Counted from the first letter of the stretch, positions 38,731 through 49,433 are shown. The stretch: DNA of 64,000 bases from Catenovulum agarivorans DS-2 (GCF_000568405.1 NZ_ARZY01000009.1:51150-115149); one strand, 5' to 3'. Program-made: numbers and translations. The notes: generated by a model not told the origin, from the sequence alone.

Positions 38731-38760
38731 CTTGTGAAGCATTTTTGCATCCCCATTTAT
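38731..38760 (+). promoter_or_regulatory. Sigma-32-like heat-shock promoter of groESL
   Basis: CCCTTGTGAA (around 38729-38738) and CCCCATTTAT (38751-38760), close to the sigma-32 consensus CTTGAA ... CCCCATNT with a 12-base gap. It lies 87 bases before groES. No CIRCE element was found. Confidence 0.75.
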
Positions 38761-38847
38761 GCTACAACTCAAGAATTACTTGGTCTGTTAAGGCTGGGTT
38801 TTATAAATAACATTTAGTGTAATTACTTTCTCAGGAGATTGGAGAAG

Positions 38848-39138
38848 ATGAATATTCGTCCTTTAAATGATCGCGTTATCGTTAAGCGCTTAGAAGAAGA
38901 AACTAAGTCTGCAGGCGGTATCGTTTTAACTGGTAGTGCAGCTGAAAAATCATCTAAAGGTGAGGTATTAGCTGTGGGTAATGGTCGCACTTTAGATAAC
39001 GGTCAGGTTAAACCGGTTGATGTTAAAGTTGGCGATACTGTTTTATTCGGTAACTACATCGAAAAAACACACAAAATTGATGGTCAAGAAGTATTGATCA
39101 TGAAAGAAGAAAACATCTTAGGTGTGGTTGAAGGTTAA
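38848..39138 (+). CDS. groS: Co-chaperonin GroES
   Basis: 96 residues starting [12 protein letters not shown] at ATG 38848, with AGGAGATTGGAG upstream. The mobile loop ([30 protein letters not shown]) and the C-terminal [26 protein letters not shown] are standard. It caps the GroEL ring during protein folding in the cytosol and is the first gene of the groESL operon. Confidence 0.98.
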   Translation: MNIRPLNDRVIVKRLEEETKSAGGIVLTGSAAEKSSKGEVLAVGNGRTLDNGQVKPVDVKVGDTVLFGNYIEKTHKIDGQEVLIMKEENILGVVEG

Positions 39139-39176
39139 TTCTCCCAACCTCAATTAGTTAGTAATCATTAGTTTAG

Positions 39177-40835
<1,659 letters not shown>

Positions 40836-40867
40836 TTTTTGTGGCGTATACCCCTCAATCCTAAAAG

Positions 40868-40897
40868 AAGCCCCGTTATTAAGCGGGGCTTTTAATT
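40868..40897 (+). terminator. groESL terminator
   Basis: AAGCCCCG / CGGGGCTT stem with loop TTATTAAG and a T-rich tail. The decayed helicase gene on the opposite strand runs into it. Confidence 0.92.
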
Positions 40898-40901
40898 TTT
40901 T

Positions 40902-42671
40902 GGTAGCATATTTATCACTTGAAGGTAATTTTATACCCAATGCTTTGTATCCCTTTTCACGTTTTGAAAACATTCTCTTAAGTGTTGGAAAAGTATCAAG
41001 GTAATCATAAACTTGAACTGAATTTTTATTACCCCACTCTCGGCCTATTCGTCCTGCATATTGGGCTAATATCCCTAATTTGCCCATATTTTTCAATGTA
41101 TGGCTTTATATCCATGCCGTTTCGACTGACTAAACTTTGATATGTAGCCACATCAACCTGATACGACAGCTTTTCCTTACCACCAAGTAATGAACCAACT
41201 TCAGTATCTTTTAGAAAAACATTAATACGCTCTAACCACTGTTCAGCCAATTGCCGACTGTGAACTAATATCAACGTATTGACCTTGCGTTTAGCTATCA
41301 GTGCTAAAGCGGTAACTGTTTTACCAAAGCCAGTAGAAGCTTCGAGTATGCCAACCGATGATTCTAATAACGCATTAACAGCCTTATTCTGCTGACTTTT
41401 CAGCTTTCCAGTAAACTTAACGTTGGCAAGATTGTCACCAGAAAAGCGCTTATCATCGAAATTTATTTCAATTTTTTGTTTAGTTAATTGAGTTTCTACA
41501 GATGATAAACGCCCTCTGGGTAAAATTAAAAATTTACCTTCAATATGAGCGGCGCAAATATATCTTGGAATGCCAATAGTAGATAAGCGAAGGCCTTGCC
41601 GTTTATAAAACTCTGGGTTAGAAAATACCGCTAACTGTTTAAGTCTTGATGTTAATTTTCCGGGAAGTTTATCGATAGGAATATAAATCTGATCTGCAAT
41701 AACTAAGGTTATTTCTTCTGGGGAATTGGCAATCACATCATTATCAATAGATGAGAGATTCTTCCAAGGTGTGTCTGCCCAGTCATTATTAGCTTTTTCA
41801 TCGATTAACGTTATTTCACCCAGCAAGCTATCAAGTGTCGTATTATCGATTTTTGGGATAGAAGCGAGCTTAGCCCACTGATCTTTATAAGGCATCCCTG
41901 ACGAATCTATGAATACACTATTGCCTCGCTTTCTTGGCTCTAGTTGAAGAGGTAATGCTATTAAGTTGCCAAAGCCACCTTCTGGCATAACATCTTGATT
42001 TGGAAATAAACGATCAAAGCAAGTAAATGAAAGAGCGGGATACATTTCCATGGCTTTCGTTAATAAGCCGTTACCTAGTTTTCTAGCTTTGGCTGCTTCA
42101 ATAGCCTGCGAAAAGAAGATCCATACATGCCCACCATTACCGCTTCTAGAGCGTTCGATAATGTGAGGTACTTTGTAAAAACCACAGTCTTCAGAAAAAG
42201 CTTTAACGGAGTGAATCCAGTCATCTTTATCGAAATCAGCAGCAAGAATGTGAGTAGTATTGTTATCTAGAAGTGGGTAAATCCCAATCGTTTGATTACC
42301 TTTTAAGTGATCAAATATGGCCTGACCATCATAATGCTTGAATTGTTGATTTGTGCATTCCGTGCAACTAATTCTAGGCTTATTACAGAGTTTAGGCTTC
42401 CATTCATTCCAACACGCTGGTGAGTATCCACTACGGCCGTTTTGTGACTCCCAACGAAACGGGTAAACGTCATTTCGACCTTTAAAATATGAAATAAATC
42501 GACCTTAGCTTCTGGCGAGACGTTTTGATTAAAGTGCTTGGCTAGCTCGACTTCTTGTTTCGCAAGAATATTATTACGTTCATGTAACAATGATTCTTTT
42601 TCTTAATTGAGTCTCCGAAGCCGATTATCAATTTCTAATAGCCTATCTGACAACGAACTAGACACATTCAT
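40902..42671 (-). pseudogene. Decayed TOTE-type primase-helicase gene
   Basis: Pieces in different frames join into one protein of the family annotated 'TOTE conflict system archaeo-eukaryotic primase' plus superfamily-2 helicase. Start ATG 42671 overlaps the parE stop as TAATG. An in-frame TAA (42603-42605) follows 22 codons; a coiled coil (EKESLLHERNNILAKQEVE) then leads to a one-base frameshift near 42480. After it come the primase motifs YPLLDNNTTHILAADFDKDDW (DxD) and RSRSGNGGHVWIFF (SxH), then a helicase Walker A (EASTGFGKTV) at about 41330. Near 41075 the sequence jumps from EKYGQI straight to LAQYAGRIGREW, a C-terminal helicase motif, so the DECH-box and the middle of the helicase are deleted. 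No stop closes the C-terminus before the groEL terminator. Non-functional. Confidence 0.85.
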
Positions 42672-42961
42672 TACTCAAAAGCAGTATTAAGGTTTTCCGC
42701 TCTTAATATTCGCATGATATCGACACAGTCGTTAGAAATGACGAAGTAAATAGCATGTTTTCCATACACGCTGCGCCTATATTCCTTACGAATATGATCA
42801 ACTGCTTGGTAATGCAATGGGTTTTCCGCAATGCTTTGAAATTGGATAATCAATCCGTCAACGTATGATTTAGCCAGAGCTAAGCCGAAGTTATCAATGC
42901 CATATTCAAATAGCTGCTCGAAGTCCTGATCGGCAGCACTACTTAATCTATACTTAGCCAT
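42671..42961 (-). CDS. parE: ParE/RelE-family toxin
   Basis: 96 residues from ATG 42961 (MAKYRLSSAADQDFEQLFEYG). The RelE/ParE fold is clear: LAKSYVDGLIIQFQSIAENP, EYRRSVYGKHAIYFVI and the C-terminal VDIMRILRAENL. ParE toxins block DNA gyrase; RelE toxins cut mRNA. The sequence fits the ParE branch better. Its start overlaps the antitoxin stop by eight bases (ATGGCTAA), so translation is coupled. Its stop overlaps the start of the decayed primase-helicase gene. Confidence 0.88.
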   Translation of the reverse strand: MAKYRLSSAADQDFEQLFEYGIDNFGLALAKSYVDGLIIQFQSIAENPLHYQAVDHIRKEYRRSVYGKHAIYFVISNDCVDIMRILRAENLNTAFE

Positions 42962-43205
42962 CAGTTTGTTTTCTAGCAATCACTGCATTAACAATATCTT
43001 CAGGAGAGCGAGAGCTAAAACCGCTTTGCTCTGCTTTGATCAGTTCTTGCCTAATAACTTCAACTTCGTTAGTACGCATTTGCTCTTTTCTGATCAAATC
43101 TCGTAATAACTCGCTGTCACTGGCATAATTACCAGTTGCAAGTTGAGCTTGTATCCATTGTTCTTGTTGATCGGTTACTGTGATACTTTTCTTTACCATT
43201 GCCAT
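42954..43205 (-). CDS. parD: ParD-family antitoxin
   Basis: 83 residues from ATG 43205, with GGAGG six bases upstream. The N-terminal ribbon-helix-helix (KKSITVTDQQEQWIQAQLATGNYASDSELLRDLIRKEQ) is that of ParD/CopG antitoxins and binds its own promoter; the C-terminal tail (GFSSRSPEDIVNAVIARKQ) would wrap the toxin. First gene of parDE. Two TATACTAC repeats ten bases apart lie about 30 bases upstream as a likely operator. Confidence 0.88.
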   Translation of the reverse strand: MAMVKKSITVTDQQEQWIQAQLATGNYASDSELLRDLIRKEQMRTNEVEVIRQELIKAEQSGFSSRSPEDIVNAVIARKQTDG

Positions 43206-43234
43206 ATTTAGCCTCCAATATATGAGTCTGAATA

Positions 43235-43252
43235 TATACTACTTTATACTAC
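43235..43252. promoter_or_regulatory. Likely ParD operator
   Basis: TATACTAC at 43235-43242 and again at 43245-43252, exactly one helical turn apart, in the parDE promoter region. Such tandem short sites suit ribbon-helix-helix repressors. Confidence 0.45.
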
Positions 43253-43360
43253 CTTGTGTAAGTTTAGCTTAGAAGAGCGATAAAGTATCGAGTTTTGTCG
43301 AATAGACTCAAAAATTATATATTAGTTAGAGTAGATAAAGGTTCAAATATTCCTTTCTGT

Positions 43361-44248
43361 TCAAACTAATTGATTCTTTCTAGAAAATAAAGATTTCAAT
43401 AGATATCTTAAAATAACTTGTATAGGAGGCAGTTTTCTAGAAGATCTGCAATACTTGTGATAAAAAGTGTTTTCATACCAAATGCTGTTTATATAAACAG
43501 ACCACCAATACTCACCTAAAAATACTGATGCATTCCATGGCTTTGCGCCTACATAATGTATGACATCTGGTTCTCCAATATCATTATCGCTTAAATTAGA
43601 TTTAAGCTTTGTTTTGTAAACAGATGGCGTAAAATTGAATGTTCGAGGGATTCTCGAGTATATTCGTCCGGAAAAAACGTTATTAATGATGTCTTGATCT
43701 TGAAATTTGAAACAATCATTAATGGCAAGACTGCAAGCTTTTTCTACATCGTCTTCAGATATTCTTTCGTTATTGATTATTAACATGCCTGCATTTATGT
43801 AGTCAGAACCCCAGCCCTTCGAACGAGAGTACTTTTGCCTTATTTCTGGTGATTTGACACCTGCAAAACAAGCCTCTCCAATATCCCATTCATAAAGCTT
43901 TGTAAGGTCTGTTCTAAATATTATGTCAACATCAAAATATAAAACTTTTCTGTAATTATTTAATAATTTTGGAATCCATAGTCTAAGGTAAGTGCTTTTT
44001 GTAATTCCGCGTGTTTCAAAGCCGCCAAAGAACTCACGGGAACAATCTATAAATTTGAGAGAAAAATTATCATAACGAGCATTCAGTTTTTTTAACAAAT
44101 TTTGATTGTTTTCGAGAAGGTCGCAGTAAAGAACGTAAATTTCATAAAATGTGTCTGAGTGAGCATGATCAAGCAAAGAGCTAAAACAGACACCTGCTTG
44201 TAAGATTAAATTGTCATCAAAAGCGAATACGATAGGTATTTTTTTCAT
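43361..44248 (-). CDS. Glycosyltransferase family 8 protein
   Basis: 295 residues of the GT8 retaining galactosyl/glucosyltransferase family. The N-terminal strand IPIVFAFDDNLILQAGVCFSSLL, the DxD metal site in VLYFDVDIIF (about residue 100), NAGMLIINNERI, FQDQDIINNVF and the C-terminal HYVGAKPWN are present. It would move a sugar from a UDP-sugar to lipopolysaccharide or another surface glycan. It sits alone in an accessory patch, A/T-rich compared with the housekeeping genes, with no LPS genes around; recent acquisition is likely. Confidence 0.88.
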   Translation of the reverse strand: MKKIPIVFAFDDNLILQAGVCFSSLLDHAHSDTFYEIYVLYCDLLENNQNLLKKLNARYDNFSLKFIDCSREFFGGFETRGITKSTYLRLWIPKLLNNYRKVLYFDVDIIFRTDLTKLYEWDIGEACFAGVKSPEIRQKYSRSKGWGSDYINAGMLIINNERISEDDVEKACSLAINDCFKFQDQDIINNVFSGRIYSRIPRTFNFTPSVYKTKLKSNLSDNDIGEPDVIHYVGAKPWNASVFLGEYWWSVYINSIWYENTFYHKYCRSSRKLPPIQVILRYLLKSLFSRKNQLV

Positions 44249-44363
44249 TATTTATCTTTTATGTTTATTGGTTATACTTTTACGTTGATTTAAGTGCCTT
44301 CTTAAGCGTGTTATATGACTTTGCATGCGCTACTGCACAAAGGCTAAATAGGCTAAACTTAAT

Positions 44364-44390
44364 ATACAAGGAACGAAACGTTCCTTGTAT
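44364..44390. terminator. 12-bp perfect hairpin after the cysteine-repeat gene
   Basis: ATACAAGGAACG pairs exactly with CGTTCCTTGTAT around loop AAA, 17 bases past the stop of the gene at 44407. A weak A/T tail follows on the minus strand. Confidence 0.6.
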
Positions 44391-44406
44391 CGCAATCTAT
44401 GTATTG

Positions 44407-44715
44407 TTAGTTGCCTAACTGACTACAGAGGAACTCATTGTCATTTACATGTATACCCAGCATTTCAGTTCCCAATGAACAAACATGCATGCCCAAGCGG
44501 GAGTTGCTATAGTCATCTAAGCTAGGCATTTCTCTGACAACGACATTACAAAGAAGCCTGTTTTTATTGACATTCAATCCTGACATAACACCTACTCCGC
44601 AAATATGCATCTGTTTTCCTGATGTTGAATCAGTATTTCTGTCAACTATTTCAACAGCTTGAGATAAAAATGTAGCGAGTGTGGTTAGTGCGATAATTCC
44701 AATGGTCTTTAACAT
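44407..44715 (-). CDS. Small secreted protein with two cysteine repeats
   Basis: 102 residues from ATG 44715 (MLKTIGIIALTTLATFLSQA) with GGAG upstream; the signal peptide ends near SQA. The mature part has two similar ~45-residue units: MHICGVGVMSGLNVNKNRLLC and MHVCSLGTEMLGIHVNDNEFLC, each with one Cys at the start and one at the end, plausible disulfide pairs in the periplasm or outside. I do not recognise the family. It is in the accessory patch beside a GT8 gene and an IS remnant. Confidence 0.6.
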   Translation of the reverse strand: MLKTIGIIALTTLATFLSQAVEIVDRNTDSTSGKQMHICGVGVMSGLNVNKNRLLCNVVVREMPSLDDYSNSRLGMHVCSLGTEMLGIHVNDNEFLCSQLGN

Positions 44716-44899
44716 CCTTTTACTCCTTATTAAATAAAATGAACCACATTTCATTTAGATAAACTTCAACGCCTTGTTAAAAATTATGCCTTATTCATTG
44801 AGCTAAGCTCGACTACCATGAACCTGACTGAATTAGTTTTACTTTAACAGGATGAAATATTTATGAACAAAGCGACAAAATTAAATCAAGCTGGAATTA

Positions 44900-45016
44900 A
44901 TTGAAGTTGATTACAACAAGAAGAGAAGGCATAGTGCTCTTGGCTATCTCAGCCCAGAAAATTATGAACTATTAAACGTAGCTTAATGAAGTGCCCACTT
45001 TTAATGGTTCAGATCA
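44900..45016 (+). mobile_element. Remnant of an IS3-family insertion sequence (transposase C-terminus and probable end)
   Basis: Codons 44900-44986 encode IEVDYNKKRRHSALGYLSPE... ending at TAA, the standard last residues of IS3-family OrfB integrases. The 30 bases after it (to TTCAGATCA at 45016) look like a right terminal repeat, which in this family starts TGA on the other strand. The rest of the element is absent. The remaining part of the 451-base gap 44755-45205 holds no gene; its right end carries the Zur box. Confidence 0.75.
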
Positions 45017-45151
45017 ATGGGTTGAGCTAGGCTCATTTTTATTTATCTAATTTAGTTCACGGTATTTTATAAAGCGTATCTGAATGGCAAAAAAGCCAGC
45101 CGAGCATTAATGTTTTGAACCAAACTCTCACAGCCATATGTTTTACTTAAT

Positions 45152-45172
45152 TAATGCTATGTTATAACATTA
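45152..45172. promoter_or_regulatory. Zur box upstream of the COG0523 gene
   Basis: The core ATGTTATAACAT within a near-palindrome TAATG...CATTA, 33 bases before the start codon at 45206. It is nearly the same as the site at 52215 and fits the gammaproteobacterial Zur consensus. Confidence 0.8.
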
Positions 45173-45205
45173 ATTAAGGTCGCTTTAAATTGAAGAAAAA
45201 TACAT

Positions 45206-46396
45206 ATGAGCAAGTTATCTGTAACCGTTTTATCGGGTTTCCTCGGTGCCGGAAAAACCACAGTTTTAAGTCATATCTTAAATAACCGCGAAGGTAAAAA
45301 AGTCGCCGTTATAGTCAATGATATGAGTGAGATAAATATTGATGCTGCAACTGTACAAAATGACGTTGCACTAAATTATCAAGAAGAAAAACTCGTTGAA
45401 ATGAGCAATGGTTGTATTTGTTGCACCTTACGCGAAGATTTACTGTTAGAAGTTACCAAAATGGCTCAAGAAGGGCGGTTTGACTATTTGGTGATTGAAT
45501 CGACTGGCATTTCCGAGCCATTGCCTGTGGCTGAAACTTTTACCTTTGCTGACGAAGATGGCGTTTCGCTATCAGATGTCGCTAAGCTCGATACTATGGT
45601 AACAGTTGTCGACGCGGCTAATTTTTTGCAAGACTATGAAGAAGCCGAATATTTACAAGATATAGGTGAATCTTTGGATGAAGAAGACGAGCGCAGTGTT
45701 GCTGATTTACTGATTGACCAAGTTGAATTTGCCGATGTTATTTTAGTGAACAAAACTGACTTGGTTGAACCTACTGATCTTGAAAAGCTTATTGGTATTA
45801 TCAAAACCCTAAATACTGATGCACGCATTATCCCGATCCAAAATGGACAAGTTGAGGTGTCTGATATTTTAGATACTGGCTTGTTTAATTTTGAGCGAGC
45901 ACAACAAGCGCCAGGTTGGTTAAAAGAAATGCGTGGAGAGCATGTGCCAGAAACTGAAGAATATGGCATTACCAGTTTTAGCTATTTAGCAAGACGCCCG
46001 TTTCATCCTGAAAAATTTTACAACTTTCTGCACAACACCAAAGAATATGGAAAATTATTGAGATCAAAAGGCTTTTTCTGGTTAGCTTCGCGTCCAGAAT
46101 TTGCTGGCCAATGGAGCCAAGCGGGTGGGGTAGCACGTTATGGTTATGCTGGACGTTTTTGGAATTCAGTGCCTGAAGAACATTGGCCACAAGACCAAAG
46201 CTATTTGGCTTCAATTCAAGAAAATTGGGTTGAGCCTTATGGTGATTCGCGCCAAGAGTTAGTTTTTATTGGCCAAGGGTTAAATAAAATTAAAATGATT
46301 GCGGCTTTAGATGCTTGTTTATTATCTGAAGCTGAGATGGAACAAGGGGAAATGCATTGGGTTGGTTTGGCGGATCCATTTCCAGCGTGGAACTAA
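45206..46396 (+). CDS. COG0523 GTPase, putative zinc metallochaperone (ZigA/YciC type)
   Basis: 396 residues. The P-loop GFLGAGKTT, the metal-binding CxCC in GCICC and the G-domain motifs ESTGISEP and VNKTDLVE (NKxD) are clear, followed by the CobW C-terminal domain ([11 protein letters not shown]). Zur-controlled members of this family deliver zinc to essential enzymes under starvation. Zur box directly upstream; zur and an alternative dihydroorotase follow with short gaps (17 and 34 bases), so this is a zinc-starvation operon. Confidence 0.92.
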   Translation: MSKLSVTVLSGFLGAGKTTVLSHILNNREGKKVAVIVNDMSEINIDAATVQNDVALNYQEEKLVEMSNGCICCTLREDLLLEVTKMAQEGRFDYLVIESTGISEPLPVAETFTFADEDGVSLSDVAKLDTMVTVVDAANFLQDYEEAEYLQDIGESLDEEDERSVADLLIDQVEFADVILVNKTDLVEPTDLEKLIGIIKTLNTDARIIPIQNGQVEVSDILDTGLFNFERAQQAPGWLKEMRGEHVPETEEYGITSFSYLARRPFHPEKFYNFLHNTKEYGKLLRSKGFFWLASRPEFAGQWSQAGGVARYGYAGRFWNSVPEEHWPQDQSYLASIQENWVEPYGDSRQELVFIGQGLNKIKMIAALDACLLSEAEMEQGEMHWVGLADPFPAWN

Positions 46397-46413
46397 TTGT
46401 TAAAGGATAAATA

Positions 46414-46869
46414 ATGACATTAACTGAAATTGTGCAACAGGTGGATGACTTCAGTAATGCCCATGGTGTGCGTCTAACTGTTAAACGCAAAATGGTCATG
46501 GTTGCGCTTATTCGAGTGGGTAAAGCAGTGTCTGCATATGAGCTTATCGAATACTGTAAAAAGCACGACGGAGTAACTTTACCCGCCATATCCGTTTATC
46601 GTATTTTGGCTTTTTTGCAGTCACATCACATGGTGCATAAGTTAGACTTAGCGAACAAGTTTGTTGCTTGCTCGCATTTATCTTGTGGCCATCACCATCA
46701 AACATCACAGTTTTTAATTTGCACCGATTGCAATAAAGTCGAAGAAATTGAAGTCGCAACAGAAACCATAACATCTCTTCAATCGAGTATTAACAAAGCA
46801 GGTTTTACCCTTGCTAGCCAACAGTTAGAAATGCACGGAGTTTGCATTGAATGCAGCCCGAAAATTTAA
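46414..46869 (+). CDS. zur: Zinc uptake regulator Zur (Fur family)
   Basis: 151 residues: winged helix (GVRLTVKRKMVMVALIRVGKAVSAYELIEYCKK, SVYRILAFLQSHHMVHKL) and a dimerisation domain with structural zinc cysteines CTDCNK and CIEC, plus the His cluster CGHHHQ. With zinc it would repress the boxes at 45152, 50135 and 52215. It lies within the operon it probably controls. AAAGGATAA precedes ATG 46414. Zur is preferred over Fur because of the neighbours and of the histidine pattern. Confidence 0.9.
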   Translation: MTLTEIVQQVDDFSNAHGVRLTVKRKMVMVALIRVGKAVSAYELIEYCKKHDGVTLPAISVYRILAFLQSHHMVHKLDLANKFVACSHLSCGHHHQTSQFLICTDCNKVEEIEVATETITSLQSSINKAGFTLASQQLEMHGVCIECSPKI

Positions 46870-46903
46870 GCTTGGCAGGCATCTATGAGAGGACACCTAT
46901 ACA

Positions 46904-48241
46904 GTGACAACAACCGTTATTAAAAATGCCCAAATTGTAAATGAAGGCGAAGTTATTCAAGCCGATTTACGCATTGTAAATCAACGTATCGACAAAATAG
47001 CCACAGATATTACAGCCAAGCAAAACGACATAGTTATTGACGCCAAAGGCTGTTATTTAATCCCTGGCATGATTGATGACCAAGTACATTTTCGTGAGCC
47101 AGGGCTTACGCAAAAAGGCACTATTGCAAGTGAGTCTCGTGCTGCCGTTGCAGGTGGTATTACCAGCTATATGGAAATGCCTAACGTTAACCCTGCAACA
47201 ACAACGATTGAAGCGCTTGAACAAAAATATGCCATAGCAGCTGAAAAGTCTCATGCAAACTATGCATTTTATTTAGGTGCAACTGAAGATAATTTAGAGC
47301 AAATAAAACGCTTAGACCCGAGCCGCCATTGTGGTGTAAAGGTGTTTATGGGCGCGTCTACTGGCGATTTGTTGGTAGAAGCACCACATGCGCTTGACGC
47401 TATTTTTCGAGATGCACCAACTTTGATTGTAACGCATTGTGAAAGCAGCCCAATTATTGCGGAAAATACTAAAGCTCTGCTCGAAAAGAAGTCAACTTTG
47501 ACTATTGAAGACCATCCAATTCAACGAGATACGAAAGCCTGTTATGCTTCATCCTCTTATGCCGTTGGTTTGGCAAAAAAATATCAAAGTCAGTTACATG
47601 TTTTACATATCACTACGGCCAAAGAACTAGACTTATTTGCGGCAGGCCCTATTGAAAACAAGCACATTACCGCTGAGGCTTGTGTGCATCATTTGTGGTT
47701 TTGTGACCAAGACTATGCACGCTTGGGAAATTTTATTAAATGTAATCCAGCGATTAAAACTCAGGCAGACCGAGATGCACTTATTCAAGCATTGCACAGT
47801 AATAAAATTGATATTATCGCGACTGATCATGCACCACATACATTAGCAGAAAAACAAGTTGAGTTTGCCAAAGCGCCTGCAGGTTTGCCGCTTGTACAAC
47901 ATGCGTTGTTAACTTTGTTCGAACATGTCAATCAGGGTCGATTAAGTTTGCCGCAAGTGGTGGAAAAAACTGCGCATAACCCAGCTAAAAGGTATGCAAT
48001 TGCAGAGCGTGGATATATTCGAGAAGGTTACTTTGCAGATTTAGTTTTGGTTGATATGGCTGATTCTACACTGGTGACACAAGACAATACTTTATATAAA
48101 TGTGGCTGGACGCCATTTTTATCCACTCATTTTTCAGCAAAAATATTGTCTACGTGGGTAAATGGCCAGCAAGCATATCAGGCACAACAAATGCCAATTT
48201 CAAGTAAGCCAGAAGTTATGCCACTTAGCTTCAATCGCTAA
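46904..48241 (+). CDS. pyrC: Alternative dihydroorotase (Bacteroidetes-like clade) in the zinc-starvation operon
   Basis: 445 residues of the amidohydrolase dihydroorotase family. VKVFMGASTG carries the Lys that bridges metals, THCES and LHVLHITT the metal His residues, and IATDHAPH the catalytic Asp. The first motif, normally DxHVHFREPG, reads DDQVHFREPG, so the first His of HxH is Gln. As I recall, this Q is usual in Bacteroidetes enzymes. Zur-regulated paralogues of zinc enzymes replace the main enzyme when zinc is scarce; here it would keep pyrimidine synthesis running. GTG start. Convergent with the ABC permease, two bases between stops. Confidence 0.85.
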   Translation: MTTTVIKNAQIVNEGEVIQADLRIVNQRIDKIATDITAKQNDIVIDAKGCYLIPGMIDDQVHFREPGLTQKGTIASESRAAVAGGITSYMEMPNVNPATTTIEALEQKYAIAAEKSHANYAFYLGATEDNLEQIKRLDPSRHCGVKVFMGASTGDLLVEAPHALDAIFRDAPTLIVTHCESSPIIAENTKALLEKKSTLTIEDHPIQRDTKACYASSSYAVGLAKKYQSQLHVLHITTAKELDLFAAGPIENKHITAEACVHHLWFCDQDYARLGNFIKCNPAIKTQADRDALIQALHSNKIDIIATDHAPHTLAEKQVEFAKAPAGLPLVQHALLTLFEHVNQGRLSLPQVVEKTAHNPAKRYAIAERGYIREGYFADLVLVDMADSTLVTQDNTLYKCGWTPFLSTHFSAKILSTWVNGQQAYQAQQMPISSKPEVMPLSFNR

Positions 48242-48243
48242 AA

Positions 48244-49431
48244 TTAAAGCCTTCTATACGCAACAATTGCCGCTGGGATTGAACAAACCGCGGCAACTAC
48301 AAATACTTGCGCTAGTGTGGTGACGCTGGTTGCACTCAAAATTAGCCAATCAGTTTGTACTGCATATTGAGATGCCAAATGTTCTTGGCCAATGAGTATG
48401 GCAATACTGAGTATGACCACTGCAATTAATATACTTACGGCTGTAATTAACAAAGCTTCTAATTCGATAAAGCAAAATATAAAGATGGGCGTCGCACCTA
48501 ACATGCGCAGTAATTGTACTTCTTGCGTGCGTTCTTTAATGGATGCCATCAACATCGCGCCTAAGCCAATTGCTGCTGAAACAAATACCAAACTAGATAT
48601 CACAGTTAATGTACCTTCAATCATAGACAAAGATTGCCAAAGTTCGGCTAGCGCAACGCCAGGTAGAATCGCGGTTAAAGGTTCGTTCGGATCGGTATTT
48701 ATTGCTCGCTGAAATCTGAATATTTTTGTTTTTGAATCCAGACCAATCATCATGGCTGTAATTGATTTAGGTGTGAGTGTACCAGGCATACTTTGTGGTG
48801 TTGCGTGTATTGCCTCTAAACCGGCTAAGCTAACGTGTAGACTCTGATCTACAGGGGTCCCGGTTGGTTGTAATATGCCGCTAACAACAAATGGATTTTT
48901 GTCGTGATTTACAAAGCTCGTTGAACCAATACCATGTGAAAGTGTAATTTGATCGCCAAGTTTGTAGTTAAGCAATTGCGCGACTTTATGGCCAATCACA
49001 ACATCAAACGTGCCTTGAAAATTTTGTCCTTGAGCAAAAGCTAATTGCTGAGTATCACCAAACTTAAAATATTTGAAGTAGTCATTTGTCGTACCGACAA
49101 CACGATAGCTTTTGTGAGAGTCTCCTAAGGAGATTGGAATTGACCACCTTACATCAGGATGTTGGCGGATGTTTTTGTAGCTTTGCCAACTGATATTGCT
49201 AGTTGGCGAGCCAATCCGAAATACTGAATAAAGAAGTAAGTTTAGCTGGCTGGTCCGAGTGCCAATAATTAAATCAATACCCGATACACTGCTCGCAAAG
49301 CTGTGTTTGGTTTGTTGACGAATGTGTTCAACCCCCAATAACACGGTAAGGCTGATAGCCATTGCGAATATAGTCAATAGCACTGAATTTTTGCGGAAGC
49401 GCAAGCTTTTATGTGCAAGTTTCAAAAACAC
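48244..49431 (-). CDS. ABC transporter permease, FtsX/MacB type
   Basis: 395 residues: an N-terminal membrane helix (SVLLTIFAMAISLTVLLGVEH), a large periplasmic domain (about 40-270) and three C-terminal helices (LTVISSLVFVSAAIGLGAML, LLITAVSILIAVVILSIAI, VTTLAQVFVVAAVCSIPAAIVAY). This is the FtsX-like permease of LolCE/MacB mechanotransmission systems. Two bases after the ATPase gene. Next to ZrgA and under a Zur box, it probably belongs to a zinc acquisition system like Zrg of Vibrio cholerae. Confidence 0.85.
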   Translation of the reverse strand: MFLKLAHKSLRFRKNSVLLTIFAMAISLTVLLGVEHIRQQTKHSFASSVSGIDLIIGTRTSQLNLLLYSVFRIGSPTSNISWQSYKNIRQHPDVRWSIPISLGDSHKSYRVVGTTNDYFKYFKFGDTQQLAFAQGQNFQGTFDVVIGHKVAQLLNYKLGDQITLSHGIGSTSFVNHDKNPFVVSGILQPTGTPVDQSLHVSLAGLEAIHATPQSMPGTLTPKSITAMMIGLDSKTKIFRFQRAINTDPNEPLTAILPGVALAELWQSLSMIEGTLTVISSLVFVSAAIGLGAMLMASIKERTQEVQLLRMLGATPIFIFCFIELEALLITAVSILIAVVILSIAILIGQEHLASQYAVQTDWLILSATSVTTLAQVFVVAAVCSIPAAIVAYRRL

Positions 49432-49433
49432 GA

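Noticed and set aside
44300..44790. Possible integron attC sites around the cysteine-repeat gene (AACACGCTTAAG near 44310 and AACAAGGCGTTGAAG near 44775 on the minus strand)
   Set aside because: Only one half of each presumed site is visible; I found no matching GTTRRRY partner or folded stem, and no integrase in the window.
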